Assembly: GCF_024437735.1 (NCBI RefSeq)
Contig: NZ_JANFQO010000001.1
Span: forward strand, 62,001 to 126,000
Direction: 5' to 3'
Source of the DNA: Tahibacter harae
Lineage (GTDB): Bacteria; Pseudomonadota; Gammaproteobacteria; Xanthomonadales; Rhodanobacteraceae
Length of the DNA stretch: 64,000 nucleotides
A program made the position numbers and the translations under genes. Numbering within the stretch: position 1 is the stretch's first letter; every line of letters starts with the position of its first letter. A model generated the notes under the pieces. That model was not told the DNA's origin. It saw nothing but the letters and a program-made list of their open reading frames with translations, and ran no database searches. Of the stretch, positions 45,812 through 55,844 are shown piece by piece.

Positions 45812-47812
45812 TCAGTTGATGACGGGTGCAGTGCCGCTGGCGGCGGCCTTGAGGCGGTCGACCAGGACCGCCCAGTCCACTTCGGACTGGTGGCCGACGA
45901 TCTGTATGCGCGGCAGGCCGCGCCCTTCGACCAGAGTGTAGCGGGCGCCGTCGCTGTCCAGCCCGCGCATCTGGCAGACCGCGTTGCGCAGGCGGCAGCC
46001 TATGCCCAGACGCGAATAGCCGAAGGTGTCGAACAGGCGCAGCATGCTGGCCTGCAGGCCCGCGGCAATGCCGCCGCCGCCGACCGAGGAAATGGTCTTG
46101 ACCGCGCGCTGGCTGATGCGGCCACCGTCCAGTGCCTTGAATTCGGCATCGAAGGCCACCGGCGCCCAGTCGACCAGGCGCAGCTCGCGCACCTGGCCGG
46201 ACAGGCGGCCGGAAATCTCGCCGATATCGAAGGTGCCGGTGACCAGGCTCAGATCCAGCCCGCTGAAGGCGATGTCGGCGCTGAGCGAGGGCATGACGCC
46301 AAAGGGCCGCTCCAGCGCCAGGCCCGTCACGTTCAAGGTGCCGTCGAACACGTTGAGCATCAGGCCGCCGGCCATGTCCAGGCGCTGGTCGGCGTAGCGC
46401 AACTGCGGCACCGCGCCGCCGAGCTTGCCGCCAAAGCGCGGCCAGCCCAAGGCCTTGGACAGCGCCGCCAGTTCCACATCGTGCACGGCCACACCGGCCT
46501 GCAGGCGCTCGCCGCTGGCAGCAGCCGGATGCAGTTGCAGATTGAGCAGGTCCAGCGCACCGCCGAGCAGCGGGATGCGCGCCGGCGCGGCCAGGGCAAG
46601 TACGCCATCACGGCTGCTCCAGCGGCTGCTGGCCGCACCCAGCGGCAGCGAATACAGCGCGGCGGACTGCCAGCCGAGCTGGCCGCCGGGCGCCTCGCCT
46701 TCGCGCGCCCATTCCAGTTCGCCGGCGAGCCCTTTTACCTCCACGCCGCGGCCAGTCTCGGCCAGGGCGACGTCTTCCAGGCGCAACGCGGCGCCGGCGA
46801 TGCCGCTGGCGTCGAAGCGGGCGCGGCCGCGCAGGCGCCCGCTGCTGGAGAGTCCGGCCCAGCCGGCGGCGCCGAGCAGGCCTTGCAGGTAGCGCTGCTG
46901 CGCGGCGGGCAGGCGCAGGTCGATGCTGTCCAGGGAGAAATTCTGCAGCGCCGGCGAGCGCGACGGCGCGAAGCGGGCGGAACCGTTGAGTTCGAGTACG
47001 GCGGGATCGGTATAGGCAAGCTGATCCAGACGATAGGCGTCGCCCTCGGGAGCGAGGCGGAAGCCGAGCCGGGTACCGTGATCGGCCAGCTTGGCGTGGA
47101 AGCTGCCCAGCAGCACTTCGCCGCCGCTGAGCTGGCCGTCGTGGGCCAGGCTCCAGCCCTTGGCCGAACTGCGCAAGTCCAGCTTGCCGGCCAGACCGAC
47201 ATCGGCCGCGGCATAGGTGCCAGCCGTGGTGTCGAAGCCGGCACCGCGCAGGCTGTAGTCCACGCGCAGCGGCGCGGCGTTGCCGGCGGGCAGTTCCGCA
47301 TCCAGGGCGAGCTGGCCGTCAACCCGGCTCAGCGCCGGCCAGGCCTGGCGCAGGTAGCTGTCCAGCCAGGCCAGCGGCAGCTGGCGCAACTGCAACTGCC
47401 AGCGCCGCTCCTGGCCCGCCTGGGCCAGTTGCAGACGGGCCGGCGCGCGTTCCAGCTCCAGGCGCAGGCGGCCCTGTTCCAGATTGGCGACGAAGCCCGC
47501 CTGCAATGGCGCCGGCGCAGCGCCTGCCGAAGCCTGCCCCGCGCAGCGCCAGCCGCCGGCATCGGCCTGCAGCGGACAGGCGGCGGCCAGCGCCTCGACC
47601 TTGAGGCCGGCTTCGGGCCACTCCAGCCTGGCGGCGCGCAGGCGCAGGCTTTCGCCGTCCTCGGCCTCCGGAAAAAAATCCACTTCAATGCCTTGTACGC
47701 TTATCCCATACGCCTGCAGCGAATCCAGCCGCAGCTTGAGGCCGGCGGCCGCGGCCGGCAGACTGAGGCTGAGGACGGATACGATGAAAACGGCTGACAG
47801 CAATCGGCGCAT
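45812..47812 (-). CDS. YdbH-like AsmA-family intermembrane protein
   Basis: The protein has 666 residues with an N-terminal signal/anchor (MRRLLSAVFIVSVLSLSLPA). A long, repetitive beta-rich body follows, typical of lipid-transport grooves, and then a conserved C-terminal dicarboxylate-transport/YdbH region (FDGTLNVTGLALERPFG, DISAD-type repeats, ISSVGGGGIAAGLQ). E. coli YdbH (about 880 residues) is redundant with TamB and YhdP in phospholipid transport to the outer membrane. The pairing with a YdbL-like gene supports the call. I chose ATG 47812 by the signal sequence; the open frame extends upstream into the divergent gene. Confidence 0.8.
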   Translation of the reverse strand: MRRLLSAVFIVSVLSLSLPAAAAGLKLRLDSLQAYGISVQGIEVDFFPEAEDGESLRLRAARLEWPEAGLKVEALAAACPLQADAGGWRCAGQASAGAAPAPLQAGFVANLEQGRLRLELERAPARLQLAQAGQERRWQLQLRQLPLAWLDSYLRQAWPALSRVDGQLALDAELPAGNAAPLRVDYSLRGAGFDTTAGTYAAADVGLAGKLDLRSSAKGWSLAHDGQLSGGEVLLGSFHAKLADHGTRLGFRLAPEGDAYRLDQLAYTDPAVLELNGSARFAPSRSPALQNFSLDSIDLRLPAAQQRYLQGLLGAAGWAGLSSSGRLRGRARFDASGIAGAALRLEDVALAETGRGVEVKGLAGELEWAREGEAPGGQLGWQSAALYSLPLGAASSRWSSRDGVLALAAPARIPLLGGALDLLNLQLHPAAASGERLQAGVAVHDVELAALSKALGWPRFGGKLGGAVPQLRYADQRLDMAGGLMLNVFDGTLNVTGLALERPFGVMPSLSADIAFSGLDLSLVTGTFDIGEISGRLSGQVRELRLVDWAPVAFDAEFKALDGGRISQRAVKTISSVGGGGIAAGLQASMLRLFDTFGYSRLGIGCRLRNAVCQMRGLDSDGARYTLVEGRGLPRIQIVGHQSEVDWAVLVDRLKAAASGTAPVIN

Positions 47813-47872
47813 GCGGGGGGACCGTGAAGACGGCGCCGATTGTGGCCACAGCCGGCTGAACGGAAAAGAGCC

Positions 47873-48595
47873 ATGCACCTGCTGATCGCCGACGACAATC
47901 CGCTGAGCCTGCAATTCCTGCGCGATGCCGCGCAACAGCTGGGCCATTCCTGCGCCGAGGCCGCCGACGGCGAAGCCGCGCTGCGCCGCGCCCAGGCCGA
48001 ACGATTCGACGTGCTGCTGCTGGATCTGCGCATGCCCGGCCTGGGCGGCCTGGCCGTGCTGCAGCAGCTGCGCGCCAGCGCCCGGGCGGCCTCGCGCGAG
48101 GCGCGCGCCCTGGCGACAACGGCTGAACCGGATGCGGCCCTGCGCACCACGCTGCAGGCAGCCGGCTTCGACGGCGTACTGGCCAAGCCGCTGGATATCG
48201 CCGCGTTGCAGCGCGCGCTCAGCCCGGCCGGGGTCGCCGAGCCGGCCGCGCCGTATGCACTGCCCGCAGCTGCCGAAGCGATGGCCCTGCTGGACGATGC
48301 CCTCGCCCTGCGCAATCTCGGCAGCGCCGACAGCATGCACGCGCTGCGCCGGCTGTTCCGGCTGGAACTGGAGGCGCTGCCGGGGGAAATCGCCGCCGCA
48401 CTGGCACACGGCGACACCGCCGTACTGACCGAACGCCTGCACAAGCTCTGCGCTTCGGCCAGCTTCTGCGGCGCACCGCGGCTGGACCAGGCCTGCCGCA
48501 CCCTGCGCCGGCATATCGATGGCGGCGGTGCGTTGAGCGCGCAGGAGCTGCGTACGTTGCTGGATGCGGCAGAGGCTACGCTGCAGGCGCTTTGA
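47873..48595 (+). CDS. Response regulator with C-terminal Hpt domain
   Basis: The protein has 240 residues. The receiver domain (about 1-115) has acidic residues in LIADDNPL, the phospho-acceptor aspartate in LLLDLRMPG (about 53), a threonine-bearing LATTAEP and the lysine in LAKPLD. The C-terminal Hpt-like part (about 140-240) has RLHKLCASASFCGA with a candidate phospho-histidine. There is no DNA-binding output, so it probably relays phosphate between kinases and another regulator. It is divergent from the ydbH-like gene with no kinase nearby. Confidence 0.85.
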   Translation: MHLLIADDNPLSLQFLRDAAQQLGHSCAEAADGEAALRRAQAERFDVLLLDLRMPGLGGLAVLQQLRASARAASREARALATTAEPDAALRTTLQAAGFDGVLAKPLDIAALQRALSPAGVAEPAAPYALPAAAEAMALLDDALALRNLGSADSMHALRRLFRLELEALPGEIAAALAHGDTAVLTERLHKLCASASFCGAPRLDQACRTLRRHIDGGGALSAQELRTLLDAAEATLQAL

Positions 48596-48597
48596 AG

Positions 48598-48676
48598 CCG
48601 GGATCGGAGGACTGGGCGTTGAGTATCGGATGCCCGGAACCCGCAGCGCCGAATCCCCGATACCAAATTCCGGCTC
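48598..48676. repeat. GGGATTC-family repeat between the receiver-Hpt gene and recO
   Basis: GCCGGGATCGG on the left and CGAATCCCCGAT plus ATTCCGGCTC on the right can fold back. It resembles the elements near 2780 and 8910 but is more degenerate. It lies in a convergent gap and may help end both transcripts. Confidence 0.45.
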
Positions 48677-48677
48677 C

Positions 48678-49376
48678 TCAGCCGGCCAACATCGCCCACG
48701 ACCGCAGTTCCCCGCCGCCCAGCTGATGCCGGATCAGCGCACGCATCAGCCGGCGCAGGCTGGCCAGGTCTTCCGCCGCGGGCATTTCGTCCTGGGCCAG
48801 GGCGAGCAGGGCGCTGCCGCGCAGGCGCAGCGCGCCAGGCTGGCCGGCATAGACGACGGCGCCGTGCTCAGGCAGGTAGATGTAGTCGCGCTGCGGATCG
48901 AGTTCCTCGCCGCTGTCGGCCTCGACCTCGCAGACCAGGCCGTAGCCGGTCTCCGCCAGCAGATCGCGCTCGAAGCGGCGCAGGGTCCAGGCCCGCGCGG
49001 CCGCACCGGCCAGTGCGTGCAGGGTCGATTCGTAGGCGTCGAACAGTTCCGGCAGGGCATCGTGGCGCGGCAACAGGCGCGCGACCAGTTCGTTGACGTA
49101 CATGGCGCAGACCAGGGCTTCGCCGCTGAGCAGCGGCGGCTGGGCGCGCGCCTCCACCGCGACCAGCGTGGCCAGTTCGCCCTGCCCGCTCCAGCCCAGG
49201 CTCAGCGGCGCCAGCGGCTGCAGCAGCGCGCGCGGCTGGCGCGAACGCTCGCGCCGCGCGCCGCGCGCAACCAGGCCGATGCGGCCGTGGTCGCGGCTGA
49301 AGGCTTCTAGCAACAGGCTGGTTTCGCGATACGGCCGCGCGTGCAGGATCCAGCCGGGCTGCTCGTCTACCCGCAC
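48678..49376 (-). CDS. recO: DNA repair protein RecO
   Basis: RecO loads RecA together with RecR at gaps. The protein has 232 residues. An N-terminal OB fold (GWILHARPYRETSLLLEAFSRDHGRI, split over about 8-33) and a helical part (CAMYVNELVARLLPRHD) match the family, as does the C-terminal LRRLMRALIRHQLGG. The start is GTG 49376, four bases after era, in the usual rnc-era-recO order. Confidence 0.94.
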   Translation of the reverse strand: MRVDEQPGWILHARPYRETSLLLEAFSRDHGRIGLVARGARRERSRQPRALLQPLAPLSLGWSGQGELATLVAVEARAQPPLLSGEALVCAMYVNELVARLLPRHDALPELFDAYESTLHALAGAAARAWTLRRFERDLLAETGYGLVCEVEADSGEELDPQRDYIYLPEHGAVVYAGQPGALRLRGSALLALAQDEMPAAEDLASLRRLMRALIRHQLGGGELRSWAMLAG

Positions 49377-49380
49377 GGGC

Positions 49381-50304
49381 TCAGCCGTCGTAGCCGAACC
49401 GCTTCAGCGCTGCTTCGTCGTCGGACCAGTTCTCGCGCACGCGCACCCACAGGCGCAGGAACACGCGCCGCTCGAACAGGCGTTCCATGGCCAGGCGCGC
49501 GGCGGTGCCGACTTCCTTCAGGCGCGCGCCGGCGGCGCCGATGACGATGGCTTTCTGCCCGGCGCGCTCGACCCAGATCACCGCGCCTATCTCCGAAACG
49601 CCGTCCTCGCGCTCGCCGAACTGCTCGATTTCCACCGTGCAGGAATACGGCAGCTCCTGGCCCAGCTGGCGCATCAGCTGCTCGCGCACCAGCTCGGCGG
49701 CGAGAAAGCGCTCGCTGCGGTCGGTGATCTCGTCCTCGCCGTAGACCGGCGGCGCCAGCGGCAGGCGCGCGACGATCTCGCGCTCCAGCTCCTTCAGGCC
49801 GTCGGCGCGGCGCGCGGAAACCAGCAGCACCGCGGCGTAGTCGCGCCCCTGAGTGGTCTGGGCGATGAAGGGCAGCAGCTGGCTGCGGTCCTTGACCGCG
49901 TCGACCTTGTTGATCGCCAGCAGCACCGGCTTGCCGGCGGCGCGCAGGGCCTGCCACACGCGCTCGTCCTCGTCGTTCCAGCGGCCGGCCTCGATCACGT
50001 GGATCAGCACATCGACCTCGTCGATGGCGCCGCGCGCGGCGCGGTTGAGCTGGCGGTTGATCGCGCGCTTGGCCTCGGCATGCATGCCGGGCGTATCGAC
50101 GAACAGAATCTGCGCGCCCGGACGGGTGGCGATGCCGAGGATGCGGTGGCGCGTAGTCTGCGGCTTGGGGCTGACGATGCTGACGCGGAAGCCGACCAGC
50201 GCGTTCTGCAGAGTGGACTTGCCCACGTTGGGCCGGCCCAGCAGCGCGACCAGGCCGCAGCGGTGATCGGCCGGATGATCGGCGGGAGGAGTTTCAACGC
50301 TCAT
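49381..50304 (-). CDS. era: GTPase Era
   Basis: Era is a GTPase that binds the 3' end of 16S rRNA during 30S assembly. The protein has 307 residues. G1 [18 protein letters not shown] near residue 20, [14 protein letters not shown] near 65 and NKVDAV near 130 are present, with a C-terminal KH domain ([19 protein letters not shown]). It overlaps rnc by 11 bases, so translation is coupled. Confidence 0.96.
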   Translation of the reverse strand: MSVETPPADHPADHRCGLVALLGRPNVGKSTLQNALVGFRVSIVSPKPQTTRHRILGIATRPGAQILFVDTPGMHAEAKRAINRQLNRAARGAIDEVDVLIHVIEAGRWNDEDERVWQALRAAGKPVLLAINKVDAVKDRSQLLPFIAQTTQGRDYAAVLLVSARRADGLKELEREIVARLPLAPPVYGEDEITDRSERFLAAELVREQLMRQLGQELPYSCTVEIEQFGEREDGVSEIGAVIWVERAGQKAIVIGAAGARLKEVGTAARLAMERLFERRVFLRLWVRVRENWSDDEAALKRFGYDG

Positions 50305-50962
50305 TGGCCAGCAATTCCTTGATGTGGTCCAGCGCCTGCTGCGCGGCGATCTGCTCGGCGGCGCGGCGGCTGGAACCGTGGCCGCCCAGGCGCAGCGGCG
50401 GCTGTTCGATCACGCAGGCGACTTCGAAGACCTTGGCGTGATCGTCGCCGCTGCTGCTGACCAGTTCGTACACCGGCAGCGCGAGTCCGCGCCCCTGCAG
50501 CAGTTCCTGCAGCCGGGTCTTGGCATCTTTTTCGGGCGCGCGCAGCTGGCGCGCGCGTTCGGTGAACAGGGAACGCACGCAGTCGCGGCAGGCCTCCCAG
50601 CCGGCGTCCAGGTAGACCGCAGCAACCAGAGCCTCGAACGCATCGGCGAGTATGGATTCGCGCCGGTGGCCGCCGCTCTTGAGTTCGCCCGGCCCCAGAC
50701 GCAGGGCCTCGCCCAGTTCCAGCGCCCGCGCAACTTCGGCCAGGGCGCTGCCGCTGACCAGTTGGGCGCGCATGCGCGTCAGCTCGCCCTCGTCGGCGCG
50801 AGGATGGGACTCGAACAACAGTTCGGCCACCAGCATGCCGACCAGCGAATCGCCGAGGAATTCCAGGCGTTCGTTGTTCGGCCTGCCGGCGCTGCGATGC
50901 GTCAGGGCCTGCTGATACAGGCCCGGATCGCGGAAAACGTGCGGGAAGCGGAGTCTGGACAA
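50294..50962 (-). CDS. rnc: Ribonuclease III
   Basis: RNase III cleaves double-stranded RNA, including rRNA precursors. The protein has 222 residues. The signature [15 protein letters not shown] (about 28-42), the second catalytic [14 protein letters not shown] (about 108-121) and a C-terminal dsRNA-binding domain ([27 protein letters not shown]) are present. The best start is TTG 50962, giving [10 protein letters not shown]; no strong Shine-Dalgarno is visible, so the start is uncertain by a few codons. It follows DUF4845 after 125 bases. Confidence 0.95.
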   Translation of the reverse strand: MSRLRFPHVFRDPGLYQQALTHRSAGRPNNERLEFLGDSLVGMLVAELLFESHPRADEGELTRMRAQLVSGSALAEVARALELGEALRLGPGELKSGGHRRESILADAFEALVAAVYLDAGWEACRDCVRSLFTERARQLRAPEKDAKTRLQELLQGRGLALPVYELVSSSGDDHAKVFEVACVIEQPPLRLGGHGSSRRAAEQIAAQQALDHIKELLANER

Positions 50963-51087
50963 GAGTCTGGGCTGAGGCAGGACGACGGTGGGCGGCGCTC
51001 AGACCTGGCTGCCCGGGCTGGCGGCGCCGCTGCGGTTCACGCGCGCGCGTGGACTGAGGCGGCTCGCCCGCCGGGTTGCCCCGGCGC

Positions 51088-51474
51088 TCAGCCGCCCTTG
51101 CCCATGCCGCCGAGCTGGACGGTCTTGTCGAAGCTCACCAGCAGGGAGACATTGGCGATGAAGGGCAGCCTCTTGTCGTAGAAGACACGCAGGCTGGCGC
51201 CGCCGCCCTGCTTCTTGACCTGGATGTTCTGCGGCGGGATCTGCGACTCGTCCACGTACTGGATGCTGAACCGGGTGGTGAGCATGGCGCGGATCTCGGT
51301 GATGTCCTTGGATTCCACGCCCGGCTCGCCGGCGAGCTGCTCCATCGACTTCACCACGCCCATGTATTCGGTATAGACGGGGATAAGCTTCATCGCCGCA
51401 TAGGCGAAGAAACCGCCGACGCAGAGCAGCAGGACGAAACCGATCAACGTGATACCGCGTTGCGACTGCCTCAT
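51088..51474 (-). CDS. DUF4845 membrane protein
   Basis: This is a conserved, function-unknown protein of 128 residues. One N-terminal transmembrane helix (GITLIGFVLLLCVGGFFAYA) resembles a type II/pilin-like anchor, and a beta-rich extracytoplasmic part follows (VYTEYMGVVKSMEQL, FYDKRLPFIANVSLLVSFDK). DUF4845 genes usually sit between lepB and rnc in gammaproteobacteria, as here. ATG 51474 with GAGGG upstream is preferred over GTG 51480. Confidence 0.9.
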   Translation of the reverse strand: MRQSQRGITLIGFVLLLCVGGFFAYAAMKLIPVYTEYMGVVKSMEQLAGEPGVESKDITEIRAMLTTRFSIQYVDESQIPPQNIQVKKQGGGASLRVFYDKRLPFIANVSLLVSFDKTVQLGGMGKGG

Positions 51475-51489
51475 GACCACGCCCTCTGT

Positions 51490-52293
51490 CTATTTGATCA
51501 GGGTACCGAGACGACCGAATTCGACGACGCCGTCGCCGAAGCCGCGCCATGCCATCCAGATTACGAACGCCTTGCCGACCAGGTTCTGCTCCGGCACAAA
51601 GCCCCAGAAGCGACTGTCGGAACTGCGGTCGCGATTGTCGCCCATGACAAAATAATGCCCGGGCGGAACCGTAACCGTAAAGTCCATGCCGACCTGCTCG
51701 CCCGGAATGGTGATGATCCGGTGCTGCACAGTCTCCAGGTTCTCCTGCAGCGATTCCGCGTTGCGGCGCACGAGATCGCGGGATTCCTGGTCCGTGCCGG
51801 CATACGGGCCGTGGCTGTCCTGTGGCATTTCTTTACCGTTGATGTAAAGCCGCTTGTTGCGGTAGCTCACCTCGTCGCCCGGCTTGCCTATCACCCGCTT
51901 GATGTAGTCCTCCTGCGGGTTCTTGGGGTAGCGGAAGACCACCACGTCGCCGCGCTCGGGTTCGCCGATATCGATGATCTTCTTGTCCAGCACCGGCAGG
52001 CGTATGCCGTAGGCGAACTTGTTCACCAGGATGAAATCGCCGACCAGCAGAGTCGGCATCATCGAGCCGGTCGGGATGCGGAACGGCTCCGCCAGGAAGG
52101 AGCGGAACAGCAGCACGATCAGCAGCACCGGGAAGAACGAGCGTGCGTATTCGACCAGCACGGGCTCGCGCGGCGCCTCGCCGGCCGGCACTTCGGCGGC
52201 GCGGCGCTTGGCGAAGAACCAGTGATCTATGGCCCAGATCAGGCCGGTCGCAAAGGTCAGGCCGACCAGGGTTTTGGCTAAGTCGAAATGCAT
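51490..52293 (-). CDS. lepB: Signal peptidase I
   Basis: LepB cleaves signal peptides on the outer face of the inner membrane. The protein has 267 residues. Two N-terminal membrane helices are followed by the catalytic serine in FRIPTGSMMPTL (about 97), the catalytic lysine in DYIKRVIGKPGDEV (about 152) and the GDNRDRSSDSRFWGFVP box. It lies 15 bases before DUF4845 and follows lepA, the standard lepA-lepB order. Confidence 0.96.
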   Translation of the reverse strand: MHFDLAKTLVGLTFATGLIWAIDHWFFAKRRAAEVPAGEAPREPVLVEYARSFFPVLLIVLLFRSFLAEPFRIPTGSMMPTLLVGDFILVNKFAYGIRLPVLDKKIIDIGEPERGDVVVFRYPKNPQEDYIKRVIGKPGDEVSYRNKRLYINGKEMPQDSHGPYAGTDQESRDLVRRNAESLQENLETVQHRIITIPGEQVGMDFTVTVPPGHYFVMGDNRDRSSDSRFWGFVPEQNLVGKAFVIWMAWRGFGDGVVEFGRLGTLIK

Positions 52294-52363
52294 TCCCGTT
52301 CCTCACGCTCGTTTGGAGGGTGGGTCCGTCCGGACGCCACCTGGCCGTTCGCCCGCAACCGTC

Positions 52364-54154
52364 TTACTTGTCCATCTGCAGCACGGCGAGGAAGGCTTCC
52401 TGTGGAATGTCCACGCTGCCCACCTGCTTCATGCGCTTTTTGCCTTCTTTCTGCTTTTCCAGAAGCTTGCGCTTGCGCGAGACGTCGCCGCCGTAGCACT
52501 TGGCCAGCACGTTCTTGCGCAGCGCCTTGACCGTGGAGCGGGCAATGATCTGCGAGCCGACCGCGGCCTGGATCGCCACGTCGAACTGCTGGCGCGGGAT
52601 CAGGTCCTTCATCTTCTCGGTCAGCTCGCGGCCCTTGCGGTCGGCGCTGCCGCGATGGACGATCAGGCTCAGCGCATCGACGCGGTCGCCGTTGATCAGC
52701 ACATCCAGGCGCACGAAGGGCCCGACGCGGAATTCGTGGAAATGGTAGTCCATCGACGCATAGCCGCGTGATACGGACTTGAGCTTGTCGAAGAAATCCA
52801 GCACCACCTCGGCCAGCGGCAGCTCGTAGCTGATGCGCACCTGGGTCGAAACGTAGTTGATGCTGCGCTGGATGCCGCGCTTTTCCTCGCACAGCCCGAT
52901 CACGTTGCCGATATATTCCGGCGGCGTGAGGATGTCGGCGATGATGATGGGCTCGCGCACTTCCTCGATGTTCTGCACCGGCGGCAGCTTGGCCGGGTTG
53001 TCCAGCAGCACGACGGAGCCGTCGGTCTGCAGCACTTCGTAGACCACGGTCGGCGCGGTGGTGATCAGGTCCAGGTCGTATTCGCGCTCCAGGCGCTCCT
53101 GGATGATGTCCATGTGCAGCAGGCCGAGGAAGCCACAGCGGAAGCCGAAGCCCATGGCTTCGGAGCTTTCCGGCTCGAAGTTCAGCGCCGCGTCGTTGAG
53201 CTTGAGCTTGTCCAGGGCCTCGCGCAGGGCGGGGAAATCGTCCGCCGCGGTCGGGAACAGGCCGGCGAACACGCGCGACTGCATCTTCTGGAAGCCCGGC
53301 AGCGGCGCCGGCGCCGGATCGGCATTGAGCGTGAGGGTGTCGCCGACCGGCGCGCCGTGCACGTCCTTGATCGAGGCGGTGATCCAGCCCACCTCGCCGG
53401 CAGACAGGCGTTCCTTGACCTTGCGCTTGGGCGTGAACACGCCGACCGAGTCGACTTCGTGCCAGCGCCCGGTGGACATGACCAGTATCTTGTCGCGCGG
53501 CTTGATCTCGCCCTGCATCACGCGCACCAGCGAGACCACGCCCAGGTAGTTGTCGAACCAGGAGTCGATGATCAGCGCCTGCAGCTTGTCGGTGTCGCGC
53601 GGCCTGGGCGGCGGGATGCGCGCGACGATGGCCTCAAGCACGGCCTCGATGTTCTGGCCGGTCTTGGCGCTGATCGGAATGGCATCGTCGGCGTGGATGC
53701 CGATGACGGCCTCGATCTCGTTCTTGGCGCGCTCGATGTCGGCGGTGGGCAAGTCGATCTTGTTGAGCACCGGAATCACTTCCAGGCCCTGCTCGACCGC
53801 GGTATAGCAGTTGGCCACGGACTGGGCCTCGACGCCCTGGGCGGCGTCCACCACCAGCAGCGCGCCTTCGCAGGCGGCGAGCGAGCGGCTCACCTCGTAG
53901 CTGAAGTCGACGTGGCCGGGGGTGTCGATGAAATTGAGCTGGTAGGTCTTGCCGTCGCGCGCCTTGTACGGCAGCGACACGGACTGGGCCTTGATGGTGA
54001 TGCCGCGCTCGCGCTCGATCGGGTTGGAGTCCAGAACCTGGGCTTCCATTTCACGGGCTTCCAGCCCGCCGCAGAGCTGGATGATTCGGTCGGCCAGGGT
54101 GGATTTGCCGTGGTCGACATGGGCAATGATCGAGAAATTTCGGATATGGTCCAT
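52364..54154 (-). CDS. lepA: Elongation factor 4 (LepA)
   Basis: LepA is a ribosome-associated GTPase. The protein has 596 residues. G1 [14 protein letters not shown] near residue 12, the switch [12 protein letters not shown] near 77 and NKIDLP near 131 are present. The LepA-specific C-terminal domain contains [23 protein letters not shown] (split) and [25 protein letters not shown] near the end. Confidence 0.97.
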   Translation of the reverse strand: MDHIRNFSIIAHVDHGKSTLADRIIQLCGGLEAREMEAQVLDSNPIERERGITIKAQSVSLPYKARDGKTYQLNFIDTPGHVDFSYEVSRSLAACEGALLVVDAAQGVEAQSVANCYTAVEQGLEVIPVLNKIDLPTADIERAKNEIEAVIGIHADDAIPISAKTGQNIEAVLEAIVARIPPPRPRDTDKLQALIIDSWFDNYLGVVSLVRVMQGEIKPRDKILVMSTGRWHEVDSVGVFTPKRKVKERLSAGEVGWITASIKDVHGAPVGDTLTLNADPAPAPLPGFQKMQSRVFAGLFPTAADDFPALREALDKLKLNDAALNFEPESSEAMGFGFRCGFLGLLHMDIIQERLEREYDLDLITTAPTVVYEVLQTDGSVVLLDNPAKLPPVQNIEEVREPIIIADILTPPEYIGNVIGLCEEKRGIQRSINYVSTQVRISYELPLAEVVLDFFDKLKSVSRGYASMDYHFHEFRVGPFVRLDVLINGDRVDALSLIVHRGSADRKGRELTEKMKDLIPRQQFDVAIQAAVGSQIIARSTVKALRKNVLAKCYGGDVSRKRKLLEKQKEGKKRMKQVGSVDIPQEAFLAVLQMDK

Positions 54155-54257
54155 CGGGGTGCCGCAGAGCGAGGGCCGTCCGCCCCGGTGGGCGGCGGCA
54201 AAGCGGCCATTATCGCACGAAGCGGCCGGCCACGCAGGAACCTGGTCCCGTAAACGC

Positions 54258-54286
54258 CAGCGGCGGGGCCACTGGCCCCGCCGCTG
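54258..54286 (-). terminator. Possible terminator after mucD
   Basis: The arms CAGCGGCGGGGCC and GGCCCCGCCGCTG enclose ACT. It begins about 25 bases after the mucD stop codon. The stem is very strong, but no T-run follows on the minus strand. Confidence 0.5.
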
Positions 54287-54310
54287 CGGAAAAACCCGGT
54301 ACTGGCCGCC

Positions 54311-55729
54311 TCAGCCGGTCTTCTTGGGCACGCTGACCGCGACAAACAGGCTGACATCCTGGCGCCGCACCAGCAGCATCACCGATTCGCCGGGCTGCAC
54401 GTTCTTGACCGCACCGTTGAATTCGGCCGCATTCTTCACCTTCTGCTTGCCCACCATCAGCACGATGTCGCCCGGCTGCAGCGCGGCGCGGCGGGCCGGC
54501 AGGCCGTTGATGCGGGTGACCACCACGCCCTCGTCCTTGAGACCGAGCTGCTGGCGCTGCTCGGCGGTCAGGTCGTCGACCACCAGGCCCAGCGGGTTGC
54601 CGGCGGCCGCCTCGCCGCCGCCGGCCGCGGCCTGGGCGGCGGCATCGCGGGACAGTTCGCCGACGGTGACCGGCAGGTTCAGGGTCTTGCCGTCGCGGAA
54701 TACGCTGAGATCGACCTTGCTGCCCGGCGCGCTGGCGCCAACCATGGGCGGCAGATCGGAGGAATGCACCACGTCGGTACCGCCGAAGGCGAGGATCACG
54801 TCGCCGACCTTGACCCCAGCCTTCTCCGCCGCGCTGCCCGCGGTGATCGCATTGACCAGGGCGCCGCCGGTGCGCGGCAGGCCCAGGCTCTGCGCCAGTT
54901 CGCGGTTCACGTCCTGGATCTGCACGCCGATCATGCCGCGCGAGACGAAACCCTTGTCCTTGATCTGCTTGACCGCGCTCATGGCCGTGTCGATGGGGAT
55001 GGCGAAGGACACACCCATGAAGCCGCCGGTGTTGGACAGGATCTGCGAATTGATGCCGACCACCTCACCATTGAGATTGAACAGCGGGCCGCCGGAATTG
55101 CCGCGGTTGATCGCGACGTCGGTCTGGATGAAGGGAACGTACTGCTGGTCGCGGCCGCCGAAGGTGCGGCTGACGGCGCTGACGATGCCGGCGGTGACGG
55201 AGTGATCGAAGCCGAACGGCGAACCGATGGCCAGCACCCACTGTCCGGGCTTGAGCTTGCGCGAATCGCCGATGGTGACCGCCGGCAGGTCGCTGGCGGT
55301 GACCTTGAGCAGGGCGATGTCGTACTGGGCGTCGGTGCCGACGACCTTGGCATCCAGCTCGCGCCGGTCGGACAGGCGCACGGTCACGCTGTCGGCGCCG
55401 TCGACGACGTGGTTGTTGGTCAGGATGTAGCCGTCGTTGGAAATGATGAAGCCCGAACCCAGCGAGACGCCGCCGGGCCGCGCGCCACGCGGCGCGCCGG
55501 GGCCGCCCGGGCCAAAGAAGCGGCGGAAGATCTCGGGCACCTGCTCGTCGTCGGCCTCGTCATCGGCGGCGTTGCGGTCGCCGTCGCTGCCGTTCTGGCG
55601 CGCCTGCACATTGACCACGGCCGCGCCGTTCTTCTCCACCAGCGGAGTGAAATCCGGCAGGTCGTAGGCCTGGGCGGAAGCCGCCGCGAAAAACACCAGT
55701 CCGGCCAGCGACAGGGCCAGGGACTTCAT
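54311..55729 (-). CDS. mucD: Periplasmic serine protease/chaperone DegQ/MucD family
   Basis: This is a trypsin-like periplasmic quality-control protease of 472 residues. The signal peptide is about 1-21 (MKSLALSL to ASAQA). The catalytic triad is His in NNHVVDG (about 107), Asp in YDIALLK (about 137) and Ser in GNSGGPL (about 211). Two PDZ domains follow (RGMIGVQIQDVNREL and QLGLKDEGVVVTRINGLPA regions). An acidic insert (NAADDEADDEQ) precedes the protease domain. ATG 55729 with GGAG is chosen; ATG 55744 is possible. It ends the rpoE-rseA-mucD stress cluster and has its own sigma-E-like promoter sequence. Confidence 0.93.
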   Translation of the reverse strand: MKSLALSLAGLVFFAAASAQAYDLPDFTPLVEKNGAAVVNVQARQNGSDGDRNAADDEADDEQVPEIFRRFFGPGGPGAPRGARPGGVSLGSGFIISNDGYILTNNHVVDGADSVTVRLSDRRELDAKVVGTDAQYDIALLKVTASDLPAVTIGDSRKLKPGQWVLAIGSPFGFDHSVTAGIVSAVSRTFGGRDQQYVPFIQTDVAINRGNSGGPLFNLNGEVVGINSQILSNTGGFMGVSFAIPIDTAMSAVKQIKDKGFVSRGMIGVQIQDVNRELAQSLGLPRTGGALVNAITAGSAAEKAGVKVGDVILAFGGTDVVHSSDLPPMVGASAPGSKVDLSVFRDGKTLNLPVTVGELSRDAAAQAAAGGGEAAAGNPLGLVVDDLTAEQRQQLGLKDEGVVVTRINGLPARRAALQPGDIVLMVGKQKVKNAAEFNGAVKNVQPGESVMLLVRRQDVSLFVAVSVPKKTG

Positions 55730-55818
55730 TATGCTCCGTTGCATAAGGTTCGCCTTTGCTGATTTTCTTGGGGATTGCTGGGCGCCGCCGCAGGGTTCGG
55801 CGAGCCCGGTCGCCGCTT

Positions 55819-55844
55819 TGAGAACGCCGCAGCGGCAAAGTTCC
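55819..55844 (-). promoter_or_regulatory. Sigma-E-like promoter before mucD
   Basis: GGAACTT (55844-55838) is followed after 14 bases by TCTCA (55823-55819) on the minus strand. The -35 is a perfect sigma-E match; the spacer is slightly short. The start would fall about 80 bases upstream of the mucD ATG. Confidence 0.5.
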
